Assembly (NCBI GenBank): GCA_016215105.1
Contig: JACRLJ010000072.1
Location: forward strand, 1-41,868
Length of the DNA stretch: 41,868 bases
Direction of reading: 5' to 3'
Source: Candidatus Hydrogenedentota bacterium
GTDB taxonomy: Bacteria > Hydrogenedentota > Hydrogenedentia > Hydrogenedentales > SLHB01
In this document: piece after piece, positions 9,203 through 17,501 of the stretch
How the letters are laid out: each line of letters begins with the position of its first letter
How positions within the stretch are numbered: the first letter of the stretch is position 1
Translations under genes and position numbers: made by a program
Notes under the pieces: model-generated
Told to the model about the DNA's origin: nothing
What the model saw: only the letters and a program-made list of their open reading frames with translations
The model's database searches: none

Positions 9203-11818
9203 ATGCACGAGAAGAACACCACTAGCATATCGAAAGGATCCACATTTGAACTTGAAGTAACGCAAGCGTACCGAGACCTCGGTTGCAGGGTCGAACATAA
9301 CCGCAACGTCAGCGGTCTTCAGATCGACATATTTGTAATACAGGAAGCACCTGACGGTTCGCTTATCCGCACGGCTGTCGAATGCAAAGCCTATAAAAGC
9401 CCTCTCGGTCTAAACGACGCTGTTGATATAGCGACTAGGACGCAATCTCTTCTCAATCAAAGGGCGGTTGACAAAGTCGTCGTGCTGACCCTGAACGGAT
9501 ACACACAGGACGCGCGCACCCACCTTAGTGCGTCACAAATTGAGTGTTTTGTCCTTGCAGATCTGAAGCGTCGAATTGCGGACTTCACGCAGCATCTAAC
9601 TGATCTTCGGAATGACTACCGCCTCATGGAGGTCTCCGAGCGCAATCTCTTCGTAGACTTGAGCGCACGTACAGAACGTGATGAGCTCATAACATCCGTA
9701 ACCGAGCATATAGATGTGTGGATCAACGGCCCAGGACAGCTGCTCACAGTTCTAGGTGAGTACGGCTCTGGTAAGACAACGCTTTCGTGGCATGTTGCCG
9801 ACGATTACGCCGAGCGTTGTCAGGAGGGTTTCGGGACAAATCGCATTCCAATCCTAATCGAACTGCGTCACTTTGGACAGCACTTTAACTTGCGCGGCTT
9901 CCTAACGGACTATTTGCTTAACGAAAAGCACACCAATATCCGGTCCTATGCCACATTTGAACGCCTAAACGCTGAAGGCCGCTTTCTCCTTATACTTGAT
10001 GCATTTGATGAAATGACAATTACATCAGACGTTACCGTCTTCAAACGCCATTTTCTAGATATTCTAGAACTTGCACGTCACAAAGCAAAAGTAATCATTA
10101 CTTGTAGGACCTCTTTCTTTCGCGATAATACCGACTTGGATCGTTATAGTCTTACGACCGATCTCTATGATTTAATGCACCAACACCACACTTACTCACT
10201 ACTATTCCTAAATAGTTTTGCCGAGGAACAGGTGCAAGAATACATATTCAAGTTCTACGGCGCAAAATGGCTCAATGTCTACTTGGGAATAGAAGAGCGC
10301 GATGACCTTCGATCATTAGTAACGAGGCCCATTCTTCTAAATATGCTTGTGCGCTCGGTCGAGGATGCGTCAACGATTCGCCACATGGATGTAACCCGCC
10401 TGTATGATGTCGTTACCAACGCGTGGCTGCTAAGGGACGACTGGCGCTGCAAACTCCCGATTGAATCTAGAGGAGAAGTATCGAGATACTTGGCTTTTGT
10501 AATGGTCAGAAATAAACTGAGCAGCATGCACCATGAAGAATTGCGGACTCGTCTGAAGGAAGCATTGATACCTTTGGCGCTTTCGGAAAGCGATCTCGAG
10601 CAGTATGCGCACGAGGTAAGAACCTGTACTTTTCTTAGAACAGACCTTCATGGGAGCTACAGTTTTGTGCATCGTTCTTTTGCGGAGTTTTTGGCTGCCA
10701 AGCATATGATTAACTGCCTCGGAAGAGGTCTGAGAAACGTACTTGCAGAACCGGTGTCGCCCGAAACCTTGGTCTTCTTCGCAGGGTTGGTGAGAGCCGA
10801 AGGTGATAGGTATCGTGCGTTCTTATGGGATTGCTTAGCCCCTTCTGGCGAAGAGGGTGGAGACGCGGCAGCTTCCCGAACTAGAGCGACCGCTACGTTT
10901 GTACTCCACCAGGCCGGACACTCTGTCGAAGGCATTGTACTTAGAGACGCTGTGTTTCCATCAGGGATTTCTCTCAACGGAGTTAGTTTTCAAGGTACGG
11001 ATCTGTCCGGGGCGACGCTTTGCGGTGTTAGTCTGGTTGATGCAAACCTCTCAGGTGCAAGGCTGGTGAATGCGCATCTAAGGGACGCGAGTCTTGTTGG
11101 GACGGATCTTAGTAAGGCGAGTTTGCAAGGATGCGATCTCTCGCGAAGCGATTTGCTCGGGTCGAACATGGATGGTGCGGACCTGCACGGAGCTATAATG
11201 CAGGATACTCTACTGGTTCCTCAAGACGGTATTAGGGACGTTAGGACACGATATGGGGATAGACTTCGCGGCATACGGACAAGGTTAGTGACGACGGTGC
11301 GACTTTGGAAGCGGTTTCGGAAATGTGCAAAACTTCAGAAATTTGCGGCTCGGATCGAGGCCGTTGATTTTGAAGAGCTTGTGAAGCAAGAACACGCCTT
11401 TTTGGTCAGAGAGGCCGACATAAGTAAGAAAGATATCGGCGAATGGGAAGAAACTTGGGCTGAAGAAATTGATGAGCGTATGAAAAGAATAGAGGGAAGA
11501 ATTCAGGCAATCGAGGCCCGAAAAATGGATCTTGCGGAAATGAGGCGAGAGATTCGATTGGAAAACCTAAAGAAGCGGGAGTGTCGAAGAGAAATGCGTG
11601 AAGTGCGCATTCGTTGCGGTATACTTTACAGCAGATTGGACGCGGTAATCGAAGTGTTGAAGGAGTTATCAAAGGAGCTTGCGAGTGTTGAGGCCGCATC
11701 AGGCCAAAGGTCAACTTCTGTGAGTCATGCGCGTTTCAGTAGCGCTGTTGGCCTGTCGGTGAGTCAAGTGCTCTGGCTGCTTCAGCACGGAGCGTTTGTG
11801 AGTACCGAAAATACGTGA
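9203..11818 (+). CDS. Nuclease-NACHT-pentapeptide-repeat STAND-like defence protein
   Basis: An 871-residue multidomain protein. Residues 10-125 form a Mrr-like PD-(D/E)XK nuclease (GSTFELEV; Asp42 in GLQIDIFV; Glu60 and Lys62 in VECKAYK). Residues about 180-400 are a NACHT-type NTPase with P-loop GEYGSGKT (185-192), Walker B LLILDAFDE (262-270) and VIITCRTSFF. A helical region ends in YSFVHRSFAEFLAAKHM, typical of NACHT proteins. Residues about 575-670 are pentapeptide repeats (ADLHG, TDLSG, ANLSG type). The C-terminus (about 720-830) is a charged coiled coil. Bacterial NACHT proteins act in antiphage defence by oligomerising and activating an N-terminal effector; here the nuclease would be the effector and the repeats/coiled coil the sensor (inference). 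It sits between methyltransferase and DUF499 gene and is more A/T-rich than both. Confidence 0.8.
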   Translation: MHEKNTTSISKGSTFELEVTQAYRDLGCRVEHNRNVSGLQIDIFVIQEAPDGSLIRTAVECKAYKSPLGLNDAVDIATRTQSLLNQRAVDKVVVLTLNGYTQDARTHLSASQIECFVLADLKRRIADFTQHLTDLRNDYRLMEVSERNLFVDLSARTERDELITSVTEHIDVWINGPGQLLTVLGEYGSGKTTLSWHVADDYAERCQEGFGTNRIPILIELRHFGQHFNLRGFLTDYLLNEKHTNIRSYATFERLNAEGRFLLILDAFDEMTITSDVTVFKRHFLDILELARHKAKVIITCRTSFFRDNTDLDRYSLTTDLYDLMHQHHTYSLLFLNSFAEEQVQEYIFKFYGAKWLNVYLGIEERDDLRSLVTRPILLNMLVRSVEDASTIRHMDVTRLYDVVTNAWLLRDDWRCKLPIESRGEVSRYLAFVMVRNKLSSMHHEELRTRLKEALIPLALSESDLEQYAHEVRTCTFLRTDLHGSYSFVHRSFAEFLAAKHMINCLGRGLRNVLAEPVSPETLVFFAGLVRAEGDRYRAFLWDCLAPSGEEGGDAAASRTRATATFVLHQAGHSVEGIVLRDAVFPSGISLNGVSFQGTDLSGATLCGVSLVDANLSGARLVNAHLRDASLVGTDLSKASLQGCDLSRSDLLGSNMDGADLHGAIMQDTLLVPQDGIRDVRTRYGDRLRGIRTRLVTTVRLWKRFRKCAKLQKFAARIEAVDFEELVKQEHAFLVREADISKKDIGEWEETWAEEIDERMKRIEGRIQAIEARKMDLAEMRREIRLENLKKRECRREMREVRIRCGILYSRLDAVIEVLKELSKELASVEAASGQRSTSVSHARFSSAVGLSVSQVLWLLQHGAFVSTENT

Positions 11819-11855
11819 ATGTCGCGTTATTGCATGCGAGATTGGGAGATGGGGC

Positions 11856-14690
11856 GTGGGTCCATGGTATAAGATAGTTACTCCGCGAGAAGACTTGCGG
11901 GAAGATCGTCCGCTGGACGCGTCGGAGTTTGCGGTGCAACTCGACGCGGTGCGCGACAACCGGGGGCCGGACGTGTATCGCGTGCCGCAGGAATTTTTCC
12001 GGCGAACCTTCCTCACCAAGAACCTGCTGGAGTTGGCATCGGAGACGGTGCGCCGGTTAAGTGGGGAGCTCACGGAAACCAACGCGGTGTTCAACATGGC
12101 GACCCAGTTCGGCGGTGGCAAGACGCACGCGCTGACCTTGCTGTACCATCTGGCGACCCATGGCCACGCATCCCACAACTGGCCGGGCGTTCAGCAGATA
12201 CTATCCCAGGCGAAGGTCGGTGGAGTCCCCGAGTGCCGGACCGGAGTGTTCGTGGGCACGGAATTCGACGCTCTTAGGGGGCGTGGCGGAGACGACGGCA
12301 CACCGTTGCGCAAGACCCCGTGGGGTGAACTCGCCTATCAGCTTGGCGGCGCGGACGGTTTCGGCATAGTCATGGAACATGATGCGCAGGGCGTCGCGCC
12401 GGGCGGGGACGTGATCAAGAAATTCATTCCGATAGACCGGCCTTGCCTCATCCTGATGGACGAACTAATGAACTTCATCAGCCGGGGCCGGAAACAGGGT
12501 ATGGCGACGCAGTTGTACAACTTCCTGCATAACCTGTCTGAGACTGTCCGGGGTCTGGAAAAGGTGGTCCTGGTGGTGTCCATTCCTGCGTCACTCCTAG
12601 AGATGAGTCAAGAGGACGAAGAAGACTTCAAGCGGTACAAGAAGGTGCTTGACCGATTGGGCAAACCAATCATGATGTCCGCGGATGCCGAAGCGGCGGA
12701 AATCATCCGGCGGCGCCTGTTTGAGTGGGACGAGGACGCCGTGGGCCAAAACGGGAAAGTAAACCTTAACCGGCAGGCGTTGGAAACCTGCAAGACCTAT
12801 GCGGATTGGGTAGTGGACCATCGCCAGCAGGTGCCGGGGTGGTTTCCAGTAGACCAGGCGCTGGACGCGTTCAAGGCGTGTTACCCGTTCCATCCGATGA
12901 CGCTGTCGGTGTTCGAGCGGAAGTGGCAGACGCTGCCCCGCTTTCAGCGTACACGCGGGGTCCTGCGCATGCTGGCCCTCTGGGTGTCGAAAGCGTACCA
13001 AGAGGGCTACAAGGGGGCTCATCGCGATGCGTTGATTGGGCTGGGTACGGCCCCGCTGGAAGACCCGATGTTTCGGTCGGTGCTGTTCGAGCAACTGGAC
13101 GAGGAGCGGCTGGAAGCAGCCATCACGACGGATATTTGCGGGCGGGCGGACTCGCACGCGGTCCGGCTGGACCAGGAAGCCGTGAACGGCATTAAGAAGA
13201 ACCGGCTTCACCGGAAAGCGGCTACGGTCATCTTGTTCGAGTCCAACGGAGGCACAACCGGCGACGAGGCGACCATGCCGGAAGTTCGGCTGGCACTGGG
13301 CGAGCCGGACCTCGATACCGGAAACACGGACACCGTGCTTGAGGCGCTCGGAACACACTGCTATTACCTGACTGTCCAAACGAACAAATACCGGTTCAGC
13401 TTTACGCCGAATCTGAACAAGATGCTGGCCGACAGGCGGGCGAGTATTGACGCGCGGAAGATTGACGAGGCGGTACTCGCGGAAGTTCAGCGGGTGTTCT
13501 CTGCGAACGATGCTTCAGTGCTCACGGCCGGCATCGAGCGTCGTTTCTTTCCCGAGCGGAGTAGTGATGTTCCGAACCGTCCGATCTTGACGCTGGCGAT
13601 ACTCGGTCCGGATAAGTCCCTGGCCGATAAAGCGGCTACTCTGCGAGAATTGGATACGATGACCAAGGAGTGTGGGGCGTCATCGCGTACATTCAAGAGC
13701 GGCATCGTGTGGTGTGTGCCGGATAACGTGTCCGCGCTGGAGAATGAAGCACGGAAACTGCTGGCGTGGCAGGAAATCAAGGAAGATGAGTCGAGCCGCT
13801 TGGACGAGAACCAAGTACGGCAACTGGAGGAGAACCTCAAGAAGTCCAAGCGAGACCTGCAAGAAGCGGTATGGCGTGCCTACCGTTACATTGTGCTTCT
13901 AGGCAAGGATAACGCCCTGCGGGTCGGGGATCTGGGCCTCGTGAACAGCAGCATGGCGCAGAGCATGACGGGGCTGGTGTTGCAGCAGTTGAAGAAGGAC
14001 GACGAAGTCGCATCGACCATAACGCCGAACTTCCTGGTCAGGAATTGGCCACCGGCGTTCGTGGAATGGAGCACGAAGTCCATCCGCGACGCGTTTTTTG
14101 CGTCCCCTATGTTCCCAAAACTCTTGAACGGCGAACAGTCCGTCAAGGACACCATCGCGCGCGGGGTTCAGGGCGGAATACTCGCGTACGTCGGTAAGAA
14201 GGGCGATGGAAGCTATGCGCCGTTCTATTATTGCGAAGAACTCGGCCTCGTGGACGTGGAAATCTCGGAAGATATGTTCGTGGTGACAAAAGAGGTGGCA
14301 GAGCGGTACAAGAAGTCGCTGTCGTCGCCTCCGCCGAAGGAAGCGCCCGCACCAAAGCCCGGTTATGAAGAAGCGGCGCCCGAACCGGCTGTACAGGTTT
14401 CAGCGGGCAAGCCTGATCCATATGTCCCTGGTGCGCAGGTGGATTTGCCGAAGGTACCGGAAATCAAGACTGGCGTCTCGATGGTGCGCTGGAAAGGTCA
14501 GGTACCGCCTCAGAAGTGGATGAACTTTTACACCAAAGTCCTGTCGCAGTACGCGGCCAGCAAGGGCCTCAAGATTAGCCTTGACGTGGAAGTCGGCCCG
14601 GATGGTGGTCTAACGAAGCATCAGATGGACGAATTCAAGACAGCGCTGCGGGAATTGGGGCTGCCCGATGATGTGGAGACTTCCAATTAG
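11856..14690 (+). CDS. DUF499-family AAA+ ATPase
   Basis: A 944-residue ATPase. The GTG at 11856 is preceded by GGGAGATGGGG and gives the expected N-terminus (WYKIVTPREDLRED). The P-loop is FGGGKTHAL (86-91 for GGGKTH) and Walker B is LILMDEL (198-204), followed by the FISRG segment typical of DUF499. A proline-rich linker (PPPKEAPAPKPG) precedes a small C-terminal domain. DUF499 ATPases are recurrent partners of DUF1156 methyltransferases and DUF3883 helicases in defence islands, and resemble the large ATPases of BREX-like systems. The exact role is unknown; ATP-driven control of a DNA-modifying or restricting complex is inferred. Composition is G/C-rich, like the helicase end. Confidence 0.85.
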   Translation: MGPWYKIVTPREDLREDRPLDASEFAVQLDAVRDNRGPDVYRVPQEFFRRTFLTKNLLELASETVRRLSGELTETNAVFNMATQFGGGKTHALTLLYHLATHGHASHNWPGVQQILSQAKVGGVPECRTGVFVGTEFDALRGRGGDDGTPLRKTPWGELAYQLGGADGFGIVMEHDAQGVAPGGDVIKKFIPIDRPCLILMDELMNFISRGRKQGMATQLYNFLHNLSETVRGLEKVVLVVSIPASLLEMSQEDEEDFKRYKKVLDRLGKPIMMSADAEAAEIIRRRLFEWDEDAVGQNGKVNLNRQALETCKTYADWVVDHRQQVPGWFPVDQALDAFKACYPFHPMTLSVFERKWQTLPRFQRTRGVLRMLALWVSKAYQEGYKGAHRDALIGLGTAPLEDPMFRSVLFEQLDEERLEAAITTDICGRADSHAVRLDQEAVNGIKKNRLHRKAATVILFESNGGTTGDEATMPEVRLALGEPDLDTGNTDTVLEALGTHCYYLTVQTNKYRFSFTPNLNKMLADRRASIDARKIDEAVLAEVQRVFSANDASVLTAGIERRFFPERSSDVPNRPILTLAILGPDKSLADKAATLRELDTMTKECGASSRTFKSGIVWCVPDNVSALENEARKLLAWQEIKEDESSRLDENQVRQLEENLKKSKRDLQEAVWRAYRYIVLLGKDNALRVGDLGLVNSSMAQSMTGLVLQQLKKDDEVASTITPNFLVRNWPPAFVEWSTKSIRDAFFASPMFPKLLNGEQSVKDTIARGVQGGILAYVGKKGDGSYAPFYYCEELGLVDVEISEDMFVVTKEVAERYKKSLSSPPPKEAPAPKPGYEEAAPEPAVQVSAGKPDPYVPGAQVDLPKVPEIKTGVSMVRWKGQVPPQKWMNFYTKVLSQYAASKGLKISLDVEVGPDGGLTKHQMDEFKTALRELGLPDDVETSN

Positions 14691-14825
14691 TTCAGTGCTT
14701 CGATAGCGGTCGTATTGCCGTTATTGGGTCAACTTGCTAAGAGTGGCCGCGAGCGATCCTACTATTGCGCCCGCGTTTCAACCTGCACCGCGTTTTCTGA
14801 ACTGACATCAAGAGTCTGGTTCGTG

Positions 14826-15800
14826 ATGGATATTGCGGAACTACCATTAACGGTGAGTGAGGTCGTCCACGATTACACGAAGCTTCCGGATGATCGTGTG
14901 CAAGTCCTTTACCACTATACGACTCGTAATGGATTGGAAGGCATTCTAGCAGGCGGCGGTCTTCGCGCGAATCATCGTTCGACGATGAACGATACGGGCG
15001 AATTCAAGTATGCCAAAGATCTAATCTACGAGACGCTGGACAGAATTGCGCTACGTCGTGATCTCCCAAGGATTGCTCAGAGTTTAGTGGAATTCACCCG
15101 CCGTAACCTTGACATATTTCTCAAAGATACGATCGAGGTAAGTTCAGCCTACTGTGCGTGCCTCACTTTCCATGCCGACGACTCAAGACATTGGACAAAG
15201 TACGCAGATGATGGCAAGGGGTATGCAATCGGTATTGACCTTCTGCGGTATATGTATTCGGTGACAGCCCGAGTGGAGAATGGTGAACCTCTCTTCCTCT
15301 TCGCGCCGGTAACATATGACGTGCGTCGTCAACGTGACCTGGCCACGCGTCTGGTGGAGGCGGGTGTGAACGATATGCGGTACTATGCAGAGACGGGCTC
15401 TTACACTCAAACCGAACTTACTCAGCTTCGAAATCGTATAACCCTAGAAATCAATGCTTATCTCCTTGTACTCGTCGATTTCTTGAAATCACCGAAATAT
15501 GCCGATGAAAAGGAAATGCGTCTGATTCCCGATCCGGTCAGTGGAACATTTGAAGCACGCGGCGTGCAGCATTTTGTTCGCAATGGCACACGGATTCCCT
15601 ACGTTTTCATTGACCTTCGTAGCCCGATCACCACACGCATCCCATTGTTCGAAATCAGAATAGGTCCAAGAGCTTCCTTCGCGGAAGAACTCGATTACAT
15701 CGAAGACTTGCTGGACAAGCTCAACTATGGCAGGGACATCCATAAGGACCGGCCAATCATTACTCAGTCGAGTGTTCAGGTACCGAAAGGTGTCTTGTGA
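14826..15800 (+). CDS. DUF2971 family protein
   Basis: A 324-residue protein from the ATG at 14826; the frame is open upstream to 14715, but that part shows no conserved sequence. The family pattern is visible: LYHYTTRNGLEGILAGGGLRA, then STMND and GEFKYA, an SRHWTKYADDGKGYAIGI block and the closing EKEMRLI. DUF2971 proteins are common in defence and toxin-rich neighbourhoods; the HY..T and glycine-rich start recall ADP-ribosyltransferase-like folds, but activity is not established from this sequence. It follows the DUF499 gene by 135 bases on the same strand and may be an accessory effector. Confidence 0.7.
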   Translation: MDIAELPLTVSEVVHDYTKLPDDRVQVLYHYTTRNGLEGILAGGGLRANHRSTMNDTGEFKYAKDLIYETLDRIALRRDLPRIAQSLVEFTRRNLDIFLKDTIEVSSAYCACLTFHADDSRHWTKYADDGKGYAIGIDLLRYMYSVTARVENGEPLFLFAPVTYDVRRQRDLATRLVEAGVNDMRYYAETGSYTQTELTQLRNRITLEINAYLLVLVDFLKSPKYADEKEMRLIPDPVSGTFEARGVQHFVRNGTRIPYVFIDLRSPITTRIPLFEIRIGPRASFAEELDYIEDLLDKLNYGRDIHKDRPIITQSSVQVPKGVL

Positions 15801-15881
15801 ATTCATAGTATTCAAGCCTTAGGCCCGAGAAGGGACACCGACGATAGACCAGCTTATCGCCTGTCCAAACTGGGAGCACGC

Positions 15882-16676
15882 GTGAACACTACTACGACGA
15901 GTTTTGAGCAGTACATTGGCATTGACTACACCGGCGCTGCGACACCGACATTGAGCCTAAAAGGAGTGCGTATCTTTATGGCGGTGCGGGAATCCACGCC
16001 TGTCGAGGTGGCCCCGCCCCCGAGCCTGCGCAAGTACTGGACGAGGCGTGGGGTCGGCGAGTGGCTTGTCGAACAGCTTTCAGCAAACCAACCGACCAAA
16101 ATCGGAACCGATCACGGGTTGTCCTTCCCGTTGCCCTATTTCGAAAAACGCCAGTTGGCGCTTGACTGGCCTGCATTCCTTGACGATTTCCAACGGCACT
16201 GGCCGACTGACGGCGACCACATCTATGTCGATTTTGTCCGGGACGGCAATCACGGTAGTGGCGAAGCTCGCTCCGGTAATACGCGTTGGCGGCGCCTGAC
16301 AGAGATTCGCGCGGGATCCGCCAAGTCCGTGTTCCACTTCGATGTTCCAGGACCGGTAGCGAAATCGACACATGCTGGCCTTCCCTGGCTTCGCTACCTC
16401 CGCCATGAGTTGGGCAACCGAGTCCACTTCTGGCCATTCGACGGCTGGGATATCCCGAAAAGCGTATCCATCATCACGGAGGTCTACCCGAGCCTGTGGA
16501 GTCAAAGCTTCGCGCGGGAGAACCATACTTCCGACCAGCACGACGCCTACTCCGTCGCAACTTGGCTCCGCAACGCCGACCTCGACAGCAGTCTATCCAA
16601 GTTCCTCAATCCATCTTTGACATCGCAAGATCGCGCAGTGGCGCACATCGAAGGTTGGATTCCGGGAATCCCATAA
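15882..16676 (+). CDS. DUF429-like protein with RNase H-type fold
   Basis: A 264-residue protein starting with GTG at 15882. Seen: FEQYIGIDYTGAA with an acidic residue at the end of the first strand (Asp15), a central IGTDHGLSFP, IITEVYPSLW, and near the C-terminus TSDQHDAYSVATWLRNAD. This spacing (early D, a TEVYP motif and a late HDAYSVA helix) is that of DUF429 proteins, predicted RNase H-like nucleases. It is the last gene before a long non-coding stretch and is separated from the DUF2971 gene by 81 bases. Its link to the defence genes is by position only. Confidence 0.6.
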   Translation: MNTTTTSFEQYIGIDYTGAATPTLSLKGVRIFMAVRESTPVEVAPPPSLRKYWTRRGVGEWLVEQLSANQPTKIGTDHGLSFPLPYFEKRQLALDWPAFLDDFQRHWPTDGDHIYVDFVRDGNHGSGEARSGNTRWRRLTEIRAGSAKSVFHFDVPGPVAKSTHAGLPWLRYLRHELGNRVHFWPFDGWDIPKSVSIITEVYPSLWSQSFARENHTSDQHDAYSVATWLRNADLDSSLSKFLNPSLTSQDRAVAHIEGWIPGIP

Positions 16677-16981
16677 GTCGGCAGGAAATCAGGGGAGGAG
16701 TTTCTGATTGATGATAAGTACTCGCAGAAATCGCTTTCGCATGAATGCCAATCGAAACCGATCGATTCTTTGGCTTGGTTAAGCCGTGATTAATAACAAG
16801 CGTAGAACGACTGATAACTGAACCACGAGATGAACTCGCTTGAGTGAAAAGGTAAGCTGCGCGGCCCTTGTCCCATTCGCGCAGAACTCGGACACTTCCC
16901 GGGTAACAAGCACAACGCGTGACCAAATGCTGCGCTGGTTGAGTCTACTCAAACTAACCCGCACGACGGTGCGGCCGAAAC

Positions 16982-17028
16982 CAGAAACTGTACGCGGCTG
17001 CCGTTGGAATGAATACAGAATCTGTATT
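16982..17028. promoter_or_regulatory. Paired palindromes, candidate enhancer sites for the NtrC-type activator
   Basis: A perfect 8+1+8 palindrome, AATACAGA-A-TCTGTATT, lies at 17012-17028. A related core, CAGAAACTGTA, lies at 16982-16992 and matches the first one's CAGAATCTGTA at 10 of 11 positions; centres are about 34 bp apart. Both are upstream of the sigma-54 promoter, the nearer about 130 bp from the expected start site, a typical place for activator binding sites. That the activator at 22418 binds here is inference. Confidence 0.55.
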
Positions 17029-17135
17029 GCGTATCCGGAGCGGGGTCGTGACCTCGTTACGCGGCGAATGTCAGATTATCTCTAATCCCCCGTAATCGCG
17101 CGCCTTGCGCCACAAGTGCCGCTCCGCGCAGCGCA

Positions 17136-17151
17136 TGGCACGACAATTGCT
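17136..17151 (+). promoter_or_regulatory. Sigma-54 (RpoN) promoter, exact consensus match
   Basis: TGGCACG, four bases, TTGCT: every defined position of the sigma-54 consensus is present, with GG (17137-17138) and GC (17149-17150) at the required 10-base spacing. It points toward the kinase operon at 17502, which itself encodes a sigma-54 activator, so the operon may be autoregulated. Confidence 0.7.
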
Positions 17152-17501
17152 GTCTCATTGCCGTCCGCCAGAAGCAACAGGGCGGCACGAGAATATCGAG
17201 GGTTACGATGTAGCGACTGAACAATTCGGCTGGGGAGTCCAAGCGGACACTCCGCATCGGTTCCCAGCCCAGGGACAACCGATAAGGCGCAAATCCATGA
17301 CTCCGCAATTCCGCGCGTTGGTTAGGGCGCCACCGCCGATTCACAAGGCCGCCGGGTGGGAACCGAAAGAGGCAACAAACCGCCAGCAGGTCGGAGCGGA
17401 GCGCGCGGGGTTTCGCTGAGAAAGTACCTGGGTCAAAAGTCTATTATCAGCCTTCGCAGCACGGCTACCCCACAAAGCCAATAGAAAGGAGATGAGCCGA
17501 C

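Larger units (their letters stand above)
16677..17501 (+). other. Long regulatory intergenic region before the signalling operon
   Basis: No convincing gene here: the short frames at 16840-17085 and 17105-17419 show no conserved sequence. The region holds the inverted repeats at 16982-17028 and a sigma-54 promoter match at 17136-17151, leaving an untranslated leader of about 340 bases before the kinase gene. A ribosome binding site AAAGGAGAT lies just before the GTG at 17502. Confidence 0.6.

Noticed and set aside
12597-13379. A 260-residue minus-strand frame inside the DUF499 gene
   Set aside because: It is a shadow of the well-supported DUF499 coding frame.
16840-17419. Two short plus-strand frames before the kinase operon
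   Set aside because: They overlap the inverted repeats and the sigma-54 promoter and show no recognisable protein sequence.
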